41,138 nucleotides of DNA from an uncultured Flammeovirgaceae bacterium. Lineage in GTDB: Bacteria > Bacteroidota > Bacteroidia > Cytophagales > Cyclobacteriaceae. The stretch spans positions 1 through 41,138 of the forward strand of contig CAKZYJ010000125.1 of the NCBI GenBank assembly GCA_937884755.1, read 5' to 3'. The translations under genes were made by a program, and so were the position numbers. The notes beneath the pieces are model-generated. The model saw nothing but the letters and a program-made list of their open reading frames with translations, did not search any database and had not been told where the DNA came from. Positions 1-8,646 of this stretch are shown piece by piece. The number at the start of each line of letters is the position of its first letter. The stretch's first letter is position 1.

Positions 1-3000
1 GCTCGCTCGGATAGGTAGTAATCAGCAGCTGCTGGGTACTAGCCGGATGCATTAATGTTCGGGAAGACTGCGACAGATAAGCCGACCCGTAGGTAAATTC
101 GTGTTGGTAAAATTGTCCGTTGCCGAGAGTGACGACGGCAGACGCATCCTGCGCGGTAGCCCGATAAATACTTGCGGTATTTGAATGAGCAAACGCTTCT
201 AAAGGCTGGTTGTTGTTGGCTATTACGGTAGTTATCCGACTGTTAGATGATAACTGAGCTATTCCGCGAGCATCGCCGTCGGCAATAAATCCGGTTGAAG
301 TGGGAGAAGCCGAAGTAAAGTTTCCGGTTCCATCACCCAGCAGTAGCCCACCTAAAGAAGCATCGCGGGGACCGGCTGCCGCTTCTACGGCGTAGAAATT
401 TCCGGTCCATAACACATCCAGATTCCCGTCCGCACTATAGTCCTGCACCGCCATGCCGAAGATCGGTGATATTTGGGCTTCGGTGGGTAACGCTCGGATA
501 CTGAATTTTCCGTTGCCCTGATTTTCCAGGTAGCTGCTGGTAAATCGTTCGCTGCGGACGACGTAGGCAGCGTCTAATTCTTCGGGGAGGAAAGATCTCT
601 CAAAGGTGGCTTCGGCGTACGAGCGATAGGTGGTAAAGCGGGACCGCATAGCATTGATTTGCTTTACCAGGTCATCGCGGCGGTGCGCCAGGTAATTTTC
701 GCCCTGCACGTAGTAGCACATCACCGGATCGATGCTGCCGTTTTTATCGTAATCGCTGGCGTAGACACAGAGTGGCTGCTCGGAAGATGCCTGGTACGGG
801 CTATTCAGTCCCAGATTACCTACGATGTAATCGGTATCGCCATCCCGGTCAAAGTCGCCGCCGGCAATGCTGTTCCACCAGCCGTGGGTTCCAGATAAAT
901 TAGTATTGTCAGTACGTTCGGTTAACTTCCCGTTTTGGTTACGGAAAAAGCGGATGGGCATAAACTCGCCCACTACTAGCAAATCAGTCCAACCATCGTT
1001 GTCGTAGTCCGTCCACAGCGCCGAAGTTACCAATCCAGTCTGACTTAATTCAGGAGCTTCCGTTGAAGTTACATCGGTAAACGTTCCTTGATTGTTTTGC
1101 AGTAGATAACTGGAAGGAGGCAGTGGGTATCGTTCCGGTACGATACGTCCACCGACAAACAAATCCAGATCACCGTCCTGATCGTAGTCGCTGGCCGTTA
1201 CACAGGAACCACTGGCCGTAAGCGCAGGGAGAGCGGATTGATCTCGAGTGAAATTACCTGACCCATCGTTTCGGTACAGTCGGTCCTGATACTGCGAACT
1301 ATTTTCAGGAAAGGTGCTGCCGCCGCTCACAATGTATAAATCCAGATCGCCGTCGGTATCAGCATCAAAGAGAAGTGCTCCCATATCTTCTGACTCACAA
1401 TCAAATTCCCAAGGTTTTGGCCGGAAAGACCCATCGGGTTGTTGAATGAAGAACTGTCCGCAAAAGCCCGCCGCTCCGCTTACGAATAAGTCCTCCCTAC
1501 CGTCACCGTCGATATCTCCTACTGCCATACCCGGCCCACCCTGGGAGTGCATGTGGGGTAAAATGCGCTGCTGCCGGAAATCTACGTGGTCATTTTCCTG
1601 ATGAGTGTACTGTAGCCCCAAACTATCGCTGATCTTTTGGAAGGTCGCTTGCTTAGCTGCTGGTACCGATGGTGCAGATTCAGTACGGCTATTTTCGTAG
1701 GCTAGCCTTAGGGCTTGATTAGGTTCTACTTTGGTAATAGTTTGCGACTTTCCATCAGGCCAGATTACCCGCAGCGAGTCTACGGTAGCGCTATCTCCCA
1801 AACCAATGTGCAGTACAGGTGCTACACTGGAGGCGTAGCCTCGGCTAAGATTGTTTTCGTACAACTGAGCTTGTTCGGGCTGGTAGACGAGTACTTTTGC
1901 CCCGATGCCGAACGAATTTCTAGTCGGGCCGTGAAAATCTATCTTGAGGTAGGAACGCTTCTTCTTTTCGCTAGTGAGGTTTTTATAGATGTGGGCAGGG
2001 CTGTTGGTGGTGTTTACTATTAGTTCCAGATCGCCATCGTTATCTAAGTCGGCGTAAACTGCTCCGTGAGAAAAGCCGGGAGTACGAATACCCCAATCCT
2101 CCGACCTATTAGTAAAAGTTAAATCCCCCTGATTCTCAAAGAGGTAGTCGGCAATACTCACTCCATCGAGCTGTAGTACGTTCTCCTGCTTCTTAGCTAG
2201 TTTTGCCTCAGCGGAGCCCATGGGAGTGTTAAACATCTGCTGGTAGTTGATGTAATCCAGATCGCCCAGATCGCGACGAAAGCCATTGGTCACAAACAAG
2301 TCTTTATCGCCGTCGTTGTCGTAGTCAGCTAGTAGCGGACTCCAGCTCCAGTCGGTGCTACTCACCCCCGAAAGAAAACTAATCTCGCTGAAGTAGCCCT
2401 CCCCTCGGTTCCACTGTAGGGTATTGCGGGTAAACTGAGGTTGGTAGCCCTGCTGAATAGCCATCTGAAAGCGCTCATAGTTGGTGCCTGGTAAAATGAG
2501 TTTCCGGCGGAAATTATCTTCGGGGCGCATATCCAGTTCGATGATGTCAACTAAGCCATCGTTGTTGAAATCAGCTGCGTCATTACCCATTCCGGCGTAG
2601 CTGGTGTGTTTAAAGTGACTTTGGGCTTCATCCCTAAACGTGCCATCCTGCTGGTTAATATACAGCACATCGTTACCAATAAAATCGTTGGAGATGTAAA
2701 TATCCGGCCAGTTATCCTGGTTGATATCCGTGACCGCCACTCCTAGGCTCTGGCCCTCGATGAGAATGCCCGCTTCGCGAGATACATCTACAAATGTTCC
2801 GCCATCATTTCGGTACAGCACATCGGTACTGCTAGACTGCCCCTTAGTCTTCCGAGGCTTAATCGTATCAACCTGAAAGACCGAATCGGTAGGGTTCACA
2901 ATCAGAAATGCATCCAGGTCATTATCCTGGTCGTAGTCCAGAAAGGTAGCGTGCATCACCTGCCGGGAATCAGCTAGTCCGTAATCTTTGGCTGCCTCAG

Positions 3001-3472
3001 AAAATGCGGGATGCCGCCCAGTCCCATCCTGCTGATTAATGTAGAGTAGATTGGCCCGATTCTGGTCGGAGCCAATACCGGAAACGCAAACGTAAATATC
3101 CAGCCAGCCGTCCTGATTAATATCTACCATCGTTACCCCGGTGCCCCAGTGGTTATTCACTAAACCGGCTGATTTGGTTACATCCGTAAATTGAAGATTG
3201 CCCTGGTTAAGGTAAAGCCGTCCGCTAACCTGGTTGCCACTGAAATAAATGTCAGGAAGGCCATCGTTGTTTACATCGCCTACGGCTACGCCCGCTCCAG
3301 TGTAAATATTCATGTAGGAGTACACATTATAGGTACTGTCTTCTACCAGTTCATTGTTAAAATCAATACCGGTTTCCTTGGACGACAGTTGCTCGAATAC
3401 GGCTGTCTTCGGCTGGCAGGCATTAGTCAGCAGACATAATAAGTAAAGTGATAAAAGAACATTTTTTACCAT
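1..3472 (-). CDS. CRTAC1-like FG-GAP/VCBS repeat lipoprotein with ASPIC/UnbV domain (3' end off window)
   Basis: Translation from the ATG at 3472 stays open to the window edge, about 1157 codons. The first residues form a lipoprotein signal with lipobox LTNAC (Cys19), so an outer-membrane or surface lipoprotein is expected. Many FG-GAP/VCBS blades follow, with calcium-binding-type motifs such as DVNNDGLPDIYF, DINQDGWLDIYV and DYDNDGDKDLF. An ASPIC/UnbV-type segment lies near residues 500-580 (IGLGDSATVDSLRVIWPDG). A second set of blades continues to the edge. The last visible residues (AYLSQSSRTLMHP) resemble the C-terminal end of this family, so probably only a few codons are missing. It lies downstream of susC and susD in the same direction but behind a terminator. 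Relatives are often found beside SusCD pairs. A surface binding role is inference; no enzymatic motif is seen. Confidence 0.88.
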   Translation of the reverse strand, partial: MVKNVLLSLYLLCLLTNACQPKTAVFEQLSSKETGIDFNNELVEDSTYNVYSYMNIYTGAGVAVGDVNNDGLPDIYFSGNQVSGRLYLNQGNLQFTDVTKSAGLVNNHWGTGVTMVDINQDGWLDIYVCVSGIGSDQNRANLLYINQQDGTGRHPAFSEAAKDYGLADSRQVMHATFLDYDQDNDLDAFLIVNPTDSVFQVDTIKPRKTKGQSSSTDVLYRNDGGTFVDVSREAGILIEGQSLGVAVTDINQDNWPDIYISNDFIGNDVLYINQQDGTFRDEAQSHFKHTSYAGMGNDAADFNNDGLVDIIELDMRPEDNFRRKLILPGTNYERFQMAIQQGYQPQFTRNTLQWNRGEGYFSEISFLSGVSSTDWSWSPLLADYDNDGDKDLFVTNGFRRDLGDLDYINYQQMFNTPMGSAEAKLAKKQENVLQLDGVSIADYLFENQGDLTFTNRSEDWGIRTPGFSHGAVYADLDNDGDLELIVNTTNSPAHIYKNLTSEKKKRSYLKIDFHGPTRNSFGIGAKVLVYQPEQAQLYENNLSRGYASSVAPVLHIGLGDSATVDSLRVIWPDGKSQTITKVEPNQALRLAYENSRTESAPSVPAAKQATFQKISDSLGLQYTHQENDHVDFRQQRILPHMHSQGGPGMAVGDIDGDGREDLFVSGAAGFCGQFFIQQPDGSFRPKPWEFDCESEDMGALLFDADTDGDLDLYIVSGGSTFPENSSQYQDRLYRNDGSGNFTRDQSALPALTASGSCVTASDYDQDGDLDLFVGGRIVPERYPLPPSSYLLQNNQGTFTDVTSTEAPELSQTGLVTSALWTDYDNDGWTDLLVVGEFMPIRFFRNQNGKLTERTDNTNLSGTHGWWNSIAGGDFDRDGDTDYIVGNLGLNSPYQASSEQPLCVYASDYDKNGSIDPVMCYYVQGENYLAHRRDDLVKQINAMRSRFTTYRSYAEATFERSFLPEELDAAYVVRSERFTSSYLENQGNGKFSIRALPTEAQISPIFGMAVQDYSADGNLDVLWTGNFYAVEAAAGPRDASLGGLLLGDGTGNFTSASPTSTGFIADGDARGIAQLSSNSRITTVIANNNQPLEAFAHSNTASIYRATAQDASAVVTLGNGQFYQHEFTYGSAYLSQSSRTLMHPASTQQLLITTYPSE

Positions 3473-3494
3473 GTGCTTCGAGCTACGCTGGATT

Positions 3495-3502
3495 CAAATG
3501 TA
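3495..3502 (-). promoter_or_regulatory. Possible TAnnTTTG promoter element for the CRTAC1-like gene
   Basis: The minus strand reads TACATTTG, matching the Bacteroidota -7 consensus TAnnTTTG, 23 bases before the start codon. It lies just past the susD terminator, so the downstream gene could be transcribed on its own. No well-spaced -33 TTG is present, so this is weak. Confidence 0.25.
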
Positions 3503-3508
3503 AAGAAA

Positions 3509-3536
3509 AAAAGCAACCCAAATTCGGGCTGCTTTT
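3509..3536 (-). terminator. Intrinsic terminator after susD-like gene
   Basis: A stem of AAAAGCA/TGCTTTT continues after one mismatch as CCC/GGG around a 6-base loop. On the minus strand it is followed by a T-rich run. It lies 28 bases past the SusD stop codon and before the CRTAC1-like gene. Confidence 0.75.
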
Positions 3537-3563
3537 GTTACAAAAGGTAGTTTAGTTAAGATT

Positions 3564-5081
3564 CTAGTATCCGGGGTTTTGCTGAAGGACGCCTGCGCTT
3601 CGGTCGATCTCCGACTGAGGAAAAGGAAACAAGTTTAAGCGATCTTCCCAGCGGTCGCCGAAGACCTCGGCGCCAATACCCCAGCGGGTGATGTCGAACC
3701 AGCGGTGTGGTTCTAATGCCAATTCAATGCGTTTTTCCTGACGAAGAGCTTCGGTAACATTTCCGGCATCCGCTAAATCAGCTAAACCGGCTCGTCTCCG
3801 AATATCATTTACCTGGATTAGAGCCTCACCCTGGCGGCCCTGCTCAATCAGGGCTTCAGCGTAAAGCAGTTTCAGTTCAGCCAGCCGGAGCCAACGCTCG
3901 TTATTGAAGTCGGCCTGGCCGTGGGGGGCGTGATTTTCGGGCACTACGTTGCGCGCACCGCGGTACTTGGCCATGGTAAGGTTGCTAGACGACCAGGTGG
4001 GGTCATACGGAATTTCCTCGTAGGGATTGGTGGTGTAGTACATATCACCTTCCTGGTATAACGTAACTTCCCGCCGTAGGTCGCCGGGTTCGTAGGCGTC
4101 CAGCAAGTCCTGACTAGGGGCTAGCCAGCCGTTCTTGCCGCCCGGAGCCCCGTTGCCAGCGTCCAGCTGGTTAGTGCGGGCAATACCCTGGGTGGCCTTA
4201 AAGGCCTCGGAGTGAATATCATCAAATACCCACAAGTTATCATCAGAGAATGGTCCACCAAACTGGATCTCAAAGATAGACTCAGCATTGTTCTCGTTAT
4301 TAAAAGCAAATACATCCTCGTAGTTGCCCATCAGCATGTAGGGGCCATTCTGAATAACGTCCTCAAAGGCCGCAATAGCTGCCGGCCAGTCTGCTTGCCA
4401 GACATTTACTTTGCCAACGTAAGCTTTAGCTGCCCAGGCGGTGGCCCGACCGAGATTAGCATCATCCCAGCCTTCGGGAAGTCCATTGGCAGCATCGTTA
4501 AAGTCGGACAGGATTTGAGCAAAAAGCGCCTCTTGCGTAGCGTTGGGTTGAGCCAACCCACTTAAGTCGCGAAGAACTTCAGTAACCAAAGGTGGGGTTC
4601 CCCACATCTTCATGGCCTGGAAGTGGAACCACGCCCGCAGAAACTTAGCTTCGGCTTCCAGTTGTCCCTTTTGCTCCTCGCTCAGTTCGTTCTCGTCGTC
4701 TAGCTTGTCTATCACCAAATTAGCCCGGTAAATACCTTCATAAATCATAGAATATAACGCCTGGAACGGTACATCAAAAGGGTCAAACAACAGATTATCT
4801 AGATTACGCGACCGTTGGTCAGATGTCAGGTCGTCAGCGACTACGTCGTCGGAAGTGGCTAATGAGAGCTTCCAGTACTCTCCGCGTTCACCCAAAGTTT
4901 CCGTACTCAGTCCCCAGAATTTCTGGATGGAAGCATAGGAGGCGAAGATGGCTCCGTCGAAGTCGGCCTTGGTTTTGTAGAAAGTGTTTTCCGTTACCCG
5001 ATCTAGCGGTTCCAGATCGAGGTTGTTGCAGGATTCGGTTAAGAAAAATATTGTCAGTACGACTAAAATCAGCTTTTTCAT
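3564..5081 (-). CDS. RagB/SusD family nutrient-uptake lipoprotein
   Basis: A 505-residue SusD-family surface lipoprotein that would form the substrate-binding lid on the SusC porin. The start ATG at 5081 gives a lipoprotein signal (MKKLILVVLTIFFLTESC, Cys18). The N-terminal half is helix- and tetratricopeptide-like, with the family feature of a long alpha-helical region around residues 100-250 (YRANLVIDKL, AEAKFLRAWFHFQAM). The C-terminal SusD domain includes LAELKLLYAEALIEQG and ends with the typical LFPFPQSEID...NPGY. Length is usual for the family. It follows susC by 31 bases, so they are probably co-transcribed. No glycoside hydrolase, sulfatase or peptidase is nearby, so the substrate cannot be read from context. 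The stop codon is TAG. Confidence 0.95.
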   Translation of the reverse strand: MKKLILVVLTIFFLTESCNNLDLEPLDRVTENTFYKTKADFDGAIFASYASIQKFWGLSTETLGERGEYWKLSLATSDDVVADDLTSDQRSRNLDNLLFDPFDVPFQALYSMIYEGIYRANLVIDKLDDENELSEEQKGQLEAEAKFLRAWFHFQAMKMWGTPPLVTEVLRDLSGLAQPNATQEALFAQILSDFNDAANGLPEGWDDANLGRATAWAAKAYVGKVNVWQADWPAAIAAFEDVIQNGPYMLMGNYEDVFAFNNENNAESIFEIQFGGPFSDDNLWVFDDIHSEAFKATQGIARTNQLDAGNGAPGGKNGWLAPSQDLLDAYEPGDLRREVTLYQEGDMYYTTNPYEEIPYDPTWSSSNLTMAKYRGARNVVPENHAPHGQADFNNERWLRLAELKLLYAEALIEQGRQGEALIQVNDIRRRAGLADLADAGNVTEALRQEKRIELALEPHRWFDITRWGIGAEVFGDRWEDRLNLFPFPQSEIDRSAGVLQQNPGY

Positions 5082-5112
5082 AGTTAAGTTCTTTAGCAGT
5101 AGCGAATGGTTA

Positions 5113-8100
5113 TTAGAATGTTACCCGGGCCCCTAGTTGAAAGATACGCGGTTGCGGAGAGCCACCTGAATCTTGTCCGGTAGCCAGCGGGAACTCACCC
5201 TTCTGGAAACTGAACCCTCGGGTTACTTCCGGATCAAAACCCAGGTAGTTCGTGAAGGTAAATAAGTTCTGCGCTCCTACGTATACTCTTACGTTATTGA
5301 CAAAACCGTTAGTTAACGATTCCAGGGCTTCAGAAGACACATTGTATCCCAACTGAATATTTCTGATGCGAAGAAAATCGGCGTCTTCTACCCAGCGGTC
5401 AGAGAAACGATTGTTGTTATTCAAGTCGTCTAGCGTAGCGCGAGGAATCTCATCGCTAGTACCAGGGCCCGACCAGCGATCCAATACACGGGTTGACTGG
5501 TTGTTGGTACCGGACAGGTTCTCAAAACTCTGACGAGCTGCGTTGTATACTTGCATTCCCCCCACTCCCTGGAATAATACCGAGAAGTCGAACCCTTTCC
5601 AGCCAGCTGATAAGTTAACTCCGTAATAAAAGCTCGCAATAGGACTGCCTATAGTAGTACGGTCATTGTTGTCCACTACGCCGTCGCCGTTTATGTCCAC
5701 AAAGCGAATGTCGCCCGGCTGGCGATCAGCCGATAGGGCATCCGGGGGGGCGTTATCTACTTCGGCTTGGGTCTGATAGATGCCATCGGTCTTAAAGCCG
5801 TAGAAGTGTCCTAGCGACTCCCCTACGATAGTACGATGAGTTTGCCCGCCGCCTATTCCGGTGATAATGGCTGGTATTTCACCTAGTGAGGTGATTTCAT
5901 TGTTTACCGTAGTAAGGTTACCGCCAATGCTGTAGTTGAAATCACCCACCCGATTATTGTAGTTCAAAGCTAGCTCAATACCGGAGTTCTGTATCTGACC
6001 TATATTAGCATCGGTGGGGAGGAAGAAACCAGATACCGCCGGAATCGGTAAACCAAGCAGCACATCATCGGTAACCTTGTTATAGTAATCGAAAGTAAGT
6101 TCCACCCGTCCTTCCCAGAAAGCAGCGTCTAACCCAATATCAGTTTGGGTACTAACTTCCCACCTTAGGTCGGCATTGGCAAAGCTGGTAGGAACCGGAG
6201 CCCTAACCACGTTTTGCCCGCTGCCAATTACGTAAAAGGGGTTAATGTTAAGCGAGCTTAAATAGGCAAAGTTAAGACCAGTAAATTGATTACCCGACTG
6301 TCCCCAACCCGCTCGAATCTTCAGATCATCAATAAAGCTAGTTTCGGGAAAGAAGGACTCTTCGGATAAACGCCAGCCTACCGATGCAGAAGGGAAGATA
6401 TCGGAGCGGTTTCCTTCGGCGAAGCGGGAAGAAGCATCGCGGCGAATATTAAATGTAGCTAGGTACTTGCTGCCGAATGAATAATTGATCCGGCCCAGAA
6501 AACCACGTAGCGCCCACTGGTCAGCTTCATTACCAGCAGCAACGGTACTAGCCACTGAGCCAAAGCGGATAGCAGGATTAAATAGGTCGCGCCCCTGGAT
6601 GCGCAGCTTGTCGAAGCGGAAGTTAGTTTCTTCGTGCCCAAGCAGAACGGTTAGGTTGTGGCGCCCAAATGCTTTAGAATAGGTTAGTGTGTTAGCCAGA
6701 TTGGTTGTTAATTCAATAGGGCGGGATTGTACTAGCAGTGATAGATTGGGGTCCCCAATTTGAGAGTATGTAACTGGTCCCTGATAGAAGAAGCCGTCAC
6801 CTACGTTATAATCAATACCAAATGAGGTTTTGAAAGACAGCCCTTCAATAATCTCCCATTGTCCGTAGATGTTTCCTAGTACCTTACGGTTTTTGATTCG
6901 GGTTTCATTGGCTCTGAAGTCGCTACGGTAGACATAATTACTTCCGGTAGCTCCACCAGTAGTAGTGGGGTTCTCCGGATTATAGCCAAATGGCCCATCA
7001 GGGTTGAAAATCTTAAACCAGGGCGCATTGCGGGCTGAGTTAAACGCTGCAAAGCGATTACCCTCCGATTGTACCAGTCGGTCGATAAAGCTAACCAATA
7101 AAGATTCACCAAAAGTAAATTGCTTACGTTTACCTACCTTGATATCAGAATTGGCTTTAAAAGAGTAACGTTCAAACCCTTGAGCTAACTCAATGCCCTC
7201 CTGATTAAGGTATCCCGCCGATATACTAAAATTGATATTCTCGCTACCACCACTAGCTGTAATGTTGTGGCTCTGCATGGGGCCATTTTTAAAGGTGGCA
7301 TCCTGCCAATCTATAAAAGGTTCACCCCGAAACTGGCTAAAGTCTCGTCCTAGCTCGGCTTGCAAGTCAATAAACTGATCTACGTTAAGCACATCCACAC
7401 GCTGAGGAGTAGTTTGGGTACCGATGTAACCATCGTAGGTGATAGAAGTTCGGCCTTCTGCTCCTCGTTTGGTAGTAACAATAATTACCCCATTAGCCGC
7501 CCGGGCACCGTAGATGGCCGCTGAGGCAGCATCTTTTAGCACGTCAATAGATTGAATATCATTAGGGTTGATATTCGCAAGCGGATTAGTTTCGGTACTG
7601 GAAGCAGTATTAACGGTGATGTTACTGGTTTGTACGATGGGTACTCCATCAATCACCCATAAAGGTTGATTCACCCCAGCAGTACCTACGCCCCGGATGC
7701 GGACGTTGATGGGGGCACCGGGATCGCCACTACGGTTAGAGATCTGAACGCCGGATACGCGGCCCGCCAATATCTGATCGGGACTGGTAATGGGCTTCTC
7801 GGCAATCTCAGTAGCGGATATGGAACCAACAGCTCCGGTAAGATCGGCTTTCTTCTGCGTTCCGAAGCCTACCACCACAATCTCTTCCAGTGCCTGAATG
7901 TCAGTCGGCATGACTACATTCACTTCAGAGCGGTTACCGACCGCTATCTCTTGAGAGACATAACCTACCGCTGAGAACATTAAGGTAGCATCATCTCCTG
8001 GAATGGAAATTCGGTAGTTACCGTCAATATCGGTTACCGTTCCTTGGGTAGTGCCTTTCACCAGAATATTTACTCCAGGTAGAGCTCCTTCCTCTTCGGC

Positions 8101-8202
8101 CGTAACAGTACCCGAAACGGAACGTTGCTGGGCAAAGGTGGTGGTAATTCCACAAAATAGAATAGCGATAAGCAAAAAGCGCGCGAGTAGCTTTAGGTTC
8201 AT
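5113..8202 (-). CDS. SusC/RagA family TonB-linked outer-membrane protein
   Basis: A 1029-residue TonB-dependent porin that would import an oligomeric substrate across the outer membrane. In order it has: a signal peptide (residues 1-25, ending TTFAQ); a carboxypeptidase-D regulatory-like domain (about 28-100, with DIDGNYRISIP); a TonB-box-like LEEIVVVGFG (105-114); and the SusC plug signature near residues 220-248 (DVLKDAASAAIYGARAANG). The rest is a long beta-barrel ending in FQLGARVTF, with terminal aromatic Phe. There is no N-terminal STN/FecR-interacting domain, so sigma/anti-sigma signalling through this protein is unlikely. It is first in a susC-susD pair. The 444-base region upstream shows no exact TAnnTTTG promoter match. 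Confidence 0.96.
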   Translation of the reverse strand: MNLKLLARFLLIAILFCGITTTFAQQRSVSGTVTAEEEGALPGVNILVKGTTQGTVTDIDGNYRISIPGDDATLMFSAVGYVSQEIAVGNRSEVNVVMPTDIQALEEIVVVGFGTQKKADLTGAVGSISATEIAEKPITSPDQILAGRVSGVQISNRSGDPGAPINVRIRGVGTAGVNQPLWVIDGVPIVQTSNITVNTASSTETNPLANINPNDIQSIDVLKDAASAAIYGARAANGVIIVTTKRGAEGRTSITYDGYIGTQTTPQRVDVLNVDQFIDLQAELGRDFSQFRGEPFIDWQDATFKNGPMQSHNITASGGSENINFSISAGYLNQEGIELAQGFERYSFKANSDIKVGKRKQFTFGESLLVSFIDRLVQSEGNRFAAFNSARNAPWFKIFNPDGPFGYNPENPTTTGGATGSNYVYRSDFRANETRIKNRKVLGNIYGQWEIIEGLSFKTSFGIDYNVGDGFFYQGPVTYSQIGDPNLSLLVQSRPIELTTNLANTLTYSKAFGRHNLTVLLGHEETNFRFDKLRIQGRDLFNPAIRFGSVASTVAAGNEADQWALRGFLGRINYSFGSKYLATFNIRRDASSRFAEGNRSDIFPSASVGWRLSEESFFPETSFIDDLKIRAGWGQSGNQFTGLNFAYLSSLNINPFYVIGSGQNVVRAPVPTSFANADLRWEVSTQTDIGLDAAFWEGRVELTFDYYNKVTDDVLLGLPIPAVSGFFLPTDANIGQIQNSGIELALNYNNRVGDFNYSIGGNLTTVNNEITSLGEIPAIITGIGGGQTHRTIVGESLGHFYGFKTDGIYQTQAEVDNAPPDALSADRQPGDIRFVDINGDGVVDNNDRTTIGSPIASFYYGVNLSAGWKGFDFSVLFQGVGGMQVYNAARQSFENLSGTNNQSTRVLDRWSGPGTSDEIPRATLDDLNNNNRFSDRWVEDADFLRIRNIQLGYNVSSEALESLTNGFVNNVRVYVGAQNLFTFTNYLGFDPEVTRGFSFQKGEFPLATGQDSGGSPQPRIFQLGARVTF

Positions 8203-8646
8203 AGGTTTGTAGGTTGTTGTTGAAAAAGATAGTTGGATGTCTATTAATGAGGGTACATCAACAGAGCTATGCTTAATTTAAAAAAAAAGATGATTATTCG
8301 GGTCTTGTTAGTGACAATTTTAGAATAATCATTAAACCTATAACCAGAAAATAAGCGAAACTAAGCAATTATTGCATTTTACGGGGATGTTTATAAGCCG
8401 ATTTATTCCCAGAGCCTACTGGCTAACGACTTCGCTTTGCGTTGGTCGGACGTATTTTTTGCTCGGTCGTTGAAGAAACCGCACTGTGTACTGGAGCAGG
8501 CCTGGCGCTGAGTCTATGCGAGCATGACGTAAAGTAATATGGCCTGAGGTAAGTATGTCGGTAGTTTAAGATTGAAGTGGGAAAAATAAAAAATCCTCCC
8601 CATCGCTCTACGGCGAGTGAGGAAGATTCGGAAAGTATGAGGATAC
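8203..8646. other. 444-base intergenic region between susC and the persulfide operon
   Basis: This region holds the terminator of the persulfide dioxygenase gene at its right end and must contain the susC promoter. I see an A-rich tract near 8281-8288 but no exact TAnnTTTG element, no coding frame with recognisable protein, and no clear structured RNA. Confidence 0.5.
8592..8628 (-). terminator. Intrinsic terminator after persulfide dioxygenase gene
   Basis: An imperfect hairpin pairs AATC with GATT at its base and TCGC with GCGA near the loop. On the minus strand it is followed by a run of T with one A. It starts about 19 bases after the stop codon of the MBL-rhodanese gene. Confidence 0.65.
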
